Assembly (NCBI RefSeq): GCF_000735585.1
Contig: NZ_JNNO01000022.1
Span: 1 to 35,732 of the forward strand
Direction: 5' to 3'
Source of the DNA: Devosia sp. LC5
GTDB lineage: Bacteria > Pseudomonadota > Alphaproteobacteria > Rhizobiales > Devosiaceae
Length of the DNA: 35,732 bases
Each line of letters begins with the position of its first letter. Position 1 is the stretch's first letter. This document shows, in pieces, positions 34,940-35,732 of the stretch. A program made the position numbers and the translations under genes. The notes under the pieces were generated by a model, which did not search any database, was not told the DNA's origin, and saw only the letters and a program-made list of their open reading frames with translations.

Positions 34940-35172
34940 ATGGACTATCGAGCGCTCGGCGAATCCGGCACTCAAAGTGCCGATCCTCAGCTTTGGTGCA
35001 GGCACTTTCGGCGGTTCCGGCTCGTTCTTCGGCAATTGGGGCAGATACAGCCGATGCCTATTCCGACGGAGCTTCCGAGGCAGTGCTTGGCCAGGCGATC
35101 AAGGGACGGTGCGATGCGGTGCTGATCTCGACCAGGGCCGGGCCGCCGTTGGGAGACGCCTGGCCCAGTATC
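34940..35172 (+). pseudogene. aldo/keto reductase remnant (frameshifted, internally deleted, truncated)
   Basis: Translation gives MDYRALGESG, then an extra A at 34970 shifts the frame. The next frame reads LKVPILSFGAGTFGGSGSFFGNWG up to about 35042. The third frame, from 35041, reads DTADAYSDGASEAVLGQAIKG and LISTRAGPPLGD. These are the first blocks of an aldo/keto reductase in correct order, but about 20-25 codons between GNWG and DTAD are missing and nothing after GD is recognisable. The remnant ends near 35172, against the 3' end of the convergent beta-propeller gene. The three frames and lost two-thirds mean no functional enzyme. Confidence 0.85.
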
Positions 35173-35184
35173 GGCCGCCGCAGT

Positions 35185-35732
35185 TCAACGCCGATAGAGC
35201 GCCAATACGCGACCTTGCGATATGGCGACTGCATCGCCTGCCGCCGCCAGGCCGCCACCCTTGCCGCCTTCGACAGTGATGATGGCGGGGCCAATGGCGT
35301 CGCCGGCCAAGTTGTAGCAATGCACCTGGCCTTGTTCGGTCAGGACATGGACGTAACCACCGACGACAAGGGGTTGGCCGGCGAAACTGCCCGGCAGGGA
35401 ATTGAACCACAATTCCCGCAGTGCCGGCTTCTTGAACAGCAGGCCCTTCTGTTCGAGCGCGATGGCGCGGATGATGCCGCTGTCATCGGCGGCAATAATG
35501 GTATCGTCCGCCAATGCCGGCCCGGAGGTGATGGCCGTGCCCTCCGGGATGGCCAGGCGCGTCACCAGCGCGCCAGTGGCCGGATCATAGGCGTTGAGCG
35601 CGTTACGCGCGCCCCAAAGCAACAGGTTGCCGGCCATGATGACATTGAAATGATACTGATCGACCTCGACCGACCAGATTTTCTCCCCGGTTTGGCAGTG
35701 CAGGCAATGCAGGTGGATGCTGGATTGGCCAA
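35185..35732 (-). CDS. PQQ-like beta-propeller repeat protein (5' end beyond window)
   Basis: The frame is open from the window edge to a TGA at 35187-35185, giving 181 residues of the C-terminal part. Repeats such as LHCQTGEKIW, NALNAYDPATGALV and QVHCYNLAGDAI have the spacing of PQQ-like/WD40-like propeller blades, in which each blade names a value and its context. The true start lies beyond 35732; an internal ATG at 35637 would cut a blade. No signal sequence or domain order can be judged. The family includes BamB-like and dehydrogenase-type proteins, but the function here is unknown. Confidence 0.75.
   Translation of the reverse strand, partial: GQSSIHLHCLHCQTGEKIWSVEVDQYHFNVIMAGNLLLWGARNALNAYDPATGALVTRLAIPEGTAITSGPALADDTIIAADDSGIIRAIALEQKGLLFKKPALRELWFNSLPGSFAGQPLVVGGYVHVLTEQGQVHCYNLAGDAIGPAIITVEGGKGGGLAAAGDAVAISQGRVLALYRR

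Overview
This is a GC-rich chromosomal window that looks like a free-living alphaproteobacterium of the order Hyphomicrobiales (Devosia-like). The assignment is inferred from gene content. It contains ftsH followed by glmM, an Omp25/31-type porin-like barrel with a CtrA-type site upstream, and an alternative oxidase cluster arranged like rhizobial coxMNOP. It also has many LacI/AraC/TetR/LysR-controlled sugar and efflux modules. No tRNA, rRNA, CRISPR array or insertion sequence was recognised.

Layout. 1-4.5 kb is housekeeping: ftsH, glmM and an outer-membrane beta-barrel. 4.58-8.64 kb is a sugar module: a DenD-type dehydrogenase, a LacI regulator behind a striking twin operator, and a GH127 (beta-L-arabinofuranosidase family) enzyme with its active-site residues intact. 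8.68-13.0 kb holds two regulator/efflux modules: AraC with a NepI-like MFS pump, and TetR divergent from a second MFS pump with three TetR-like operators between them. 13.0-17.55 kb is an aa3-type cytochrome oxidase operon on the minus strand (CoxM, CoxN, two subunit III proteins, subunit IV), with a 34-codon leader ORF ahead of coxM. 17.8-24.6 kb is a run of small and stress-type genes: DUF2934, low-affinity iron permease family, VOC, short unknown proteins, a trehalose-synthase-like GH13, a YghA-like SDR and a metallophosphoesterase.

24.58-32.7 kb is a compact carbohydrate locus. A TIM-barrel isomerase/epimerase, a binding protein, two permeases and an ATPase form a minus-strand operon. It is divergent from a LacI regulator followed by a GMC flavoprotein oxidoreductase. 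A perfect 18-bp LacI-type palindrome sits in the divergent region. I infer import of a sugar or glycoside followed by flavin-dependent oxidation of the sugar ring and TIM-barrel processing; the substrate is unknown. 32.7-35.2 kb is a LysR/MFS module followed by a broken aldo/keto reductase remnant that abuts the 3' end of a beta-propeller (PQQ-like) gene running off the window edge.

The strongest unusual signals are regulatory. They are the twin near-palindromic operator at 5599-5637, the three-operator array with back-to-back -35 boxes at 12328-12395, and the perfect palindromes at 29789-29806 and 22863-22878. Active-site deviations are visible in the GH13 enzyme (NLD in place of NHD) and in the GMC enzyme (GT where NP is usual).
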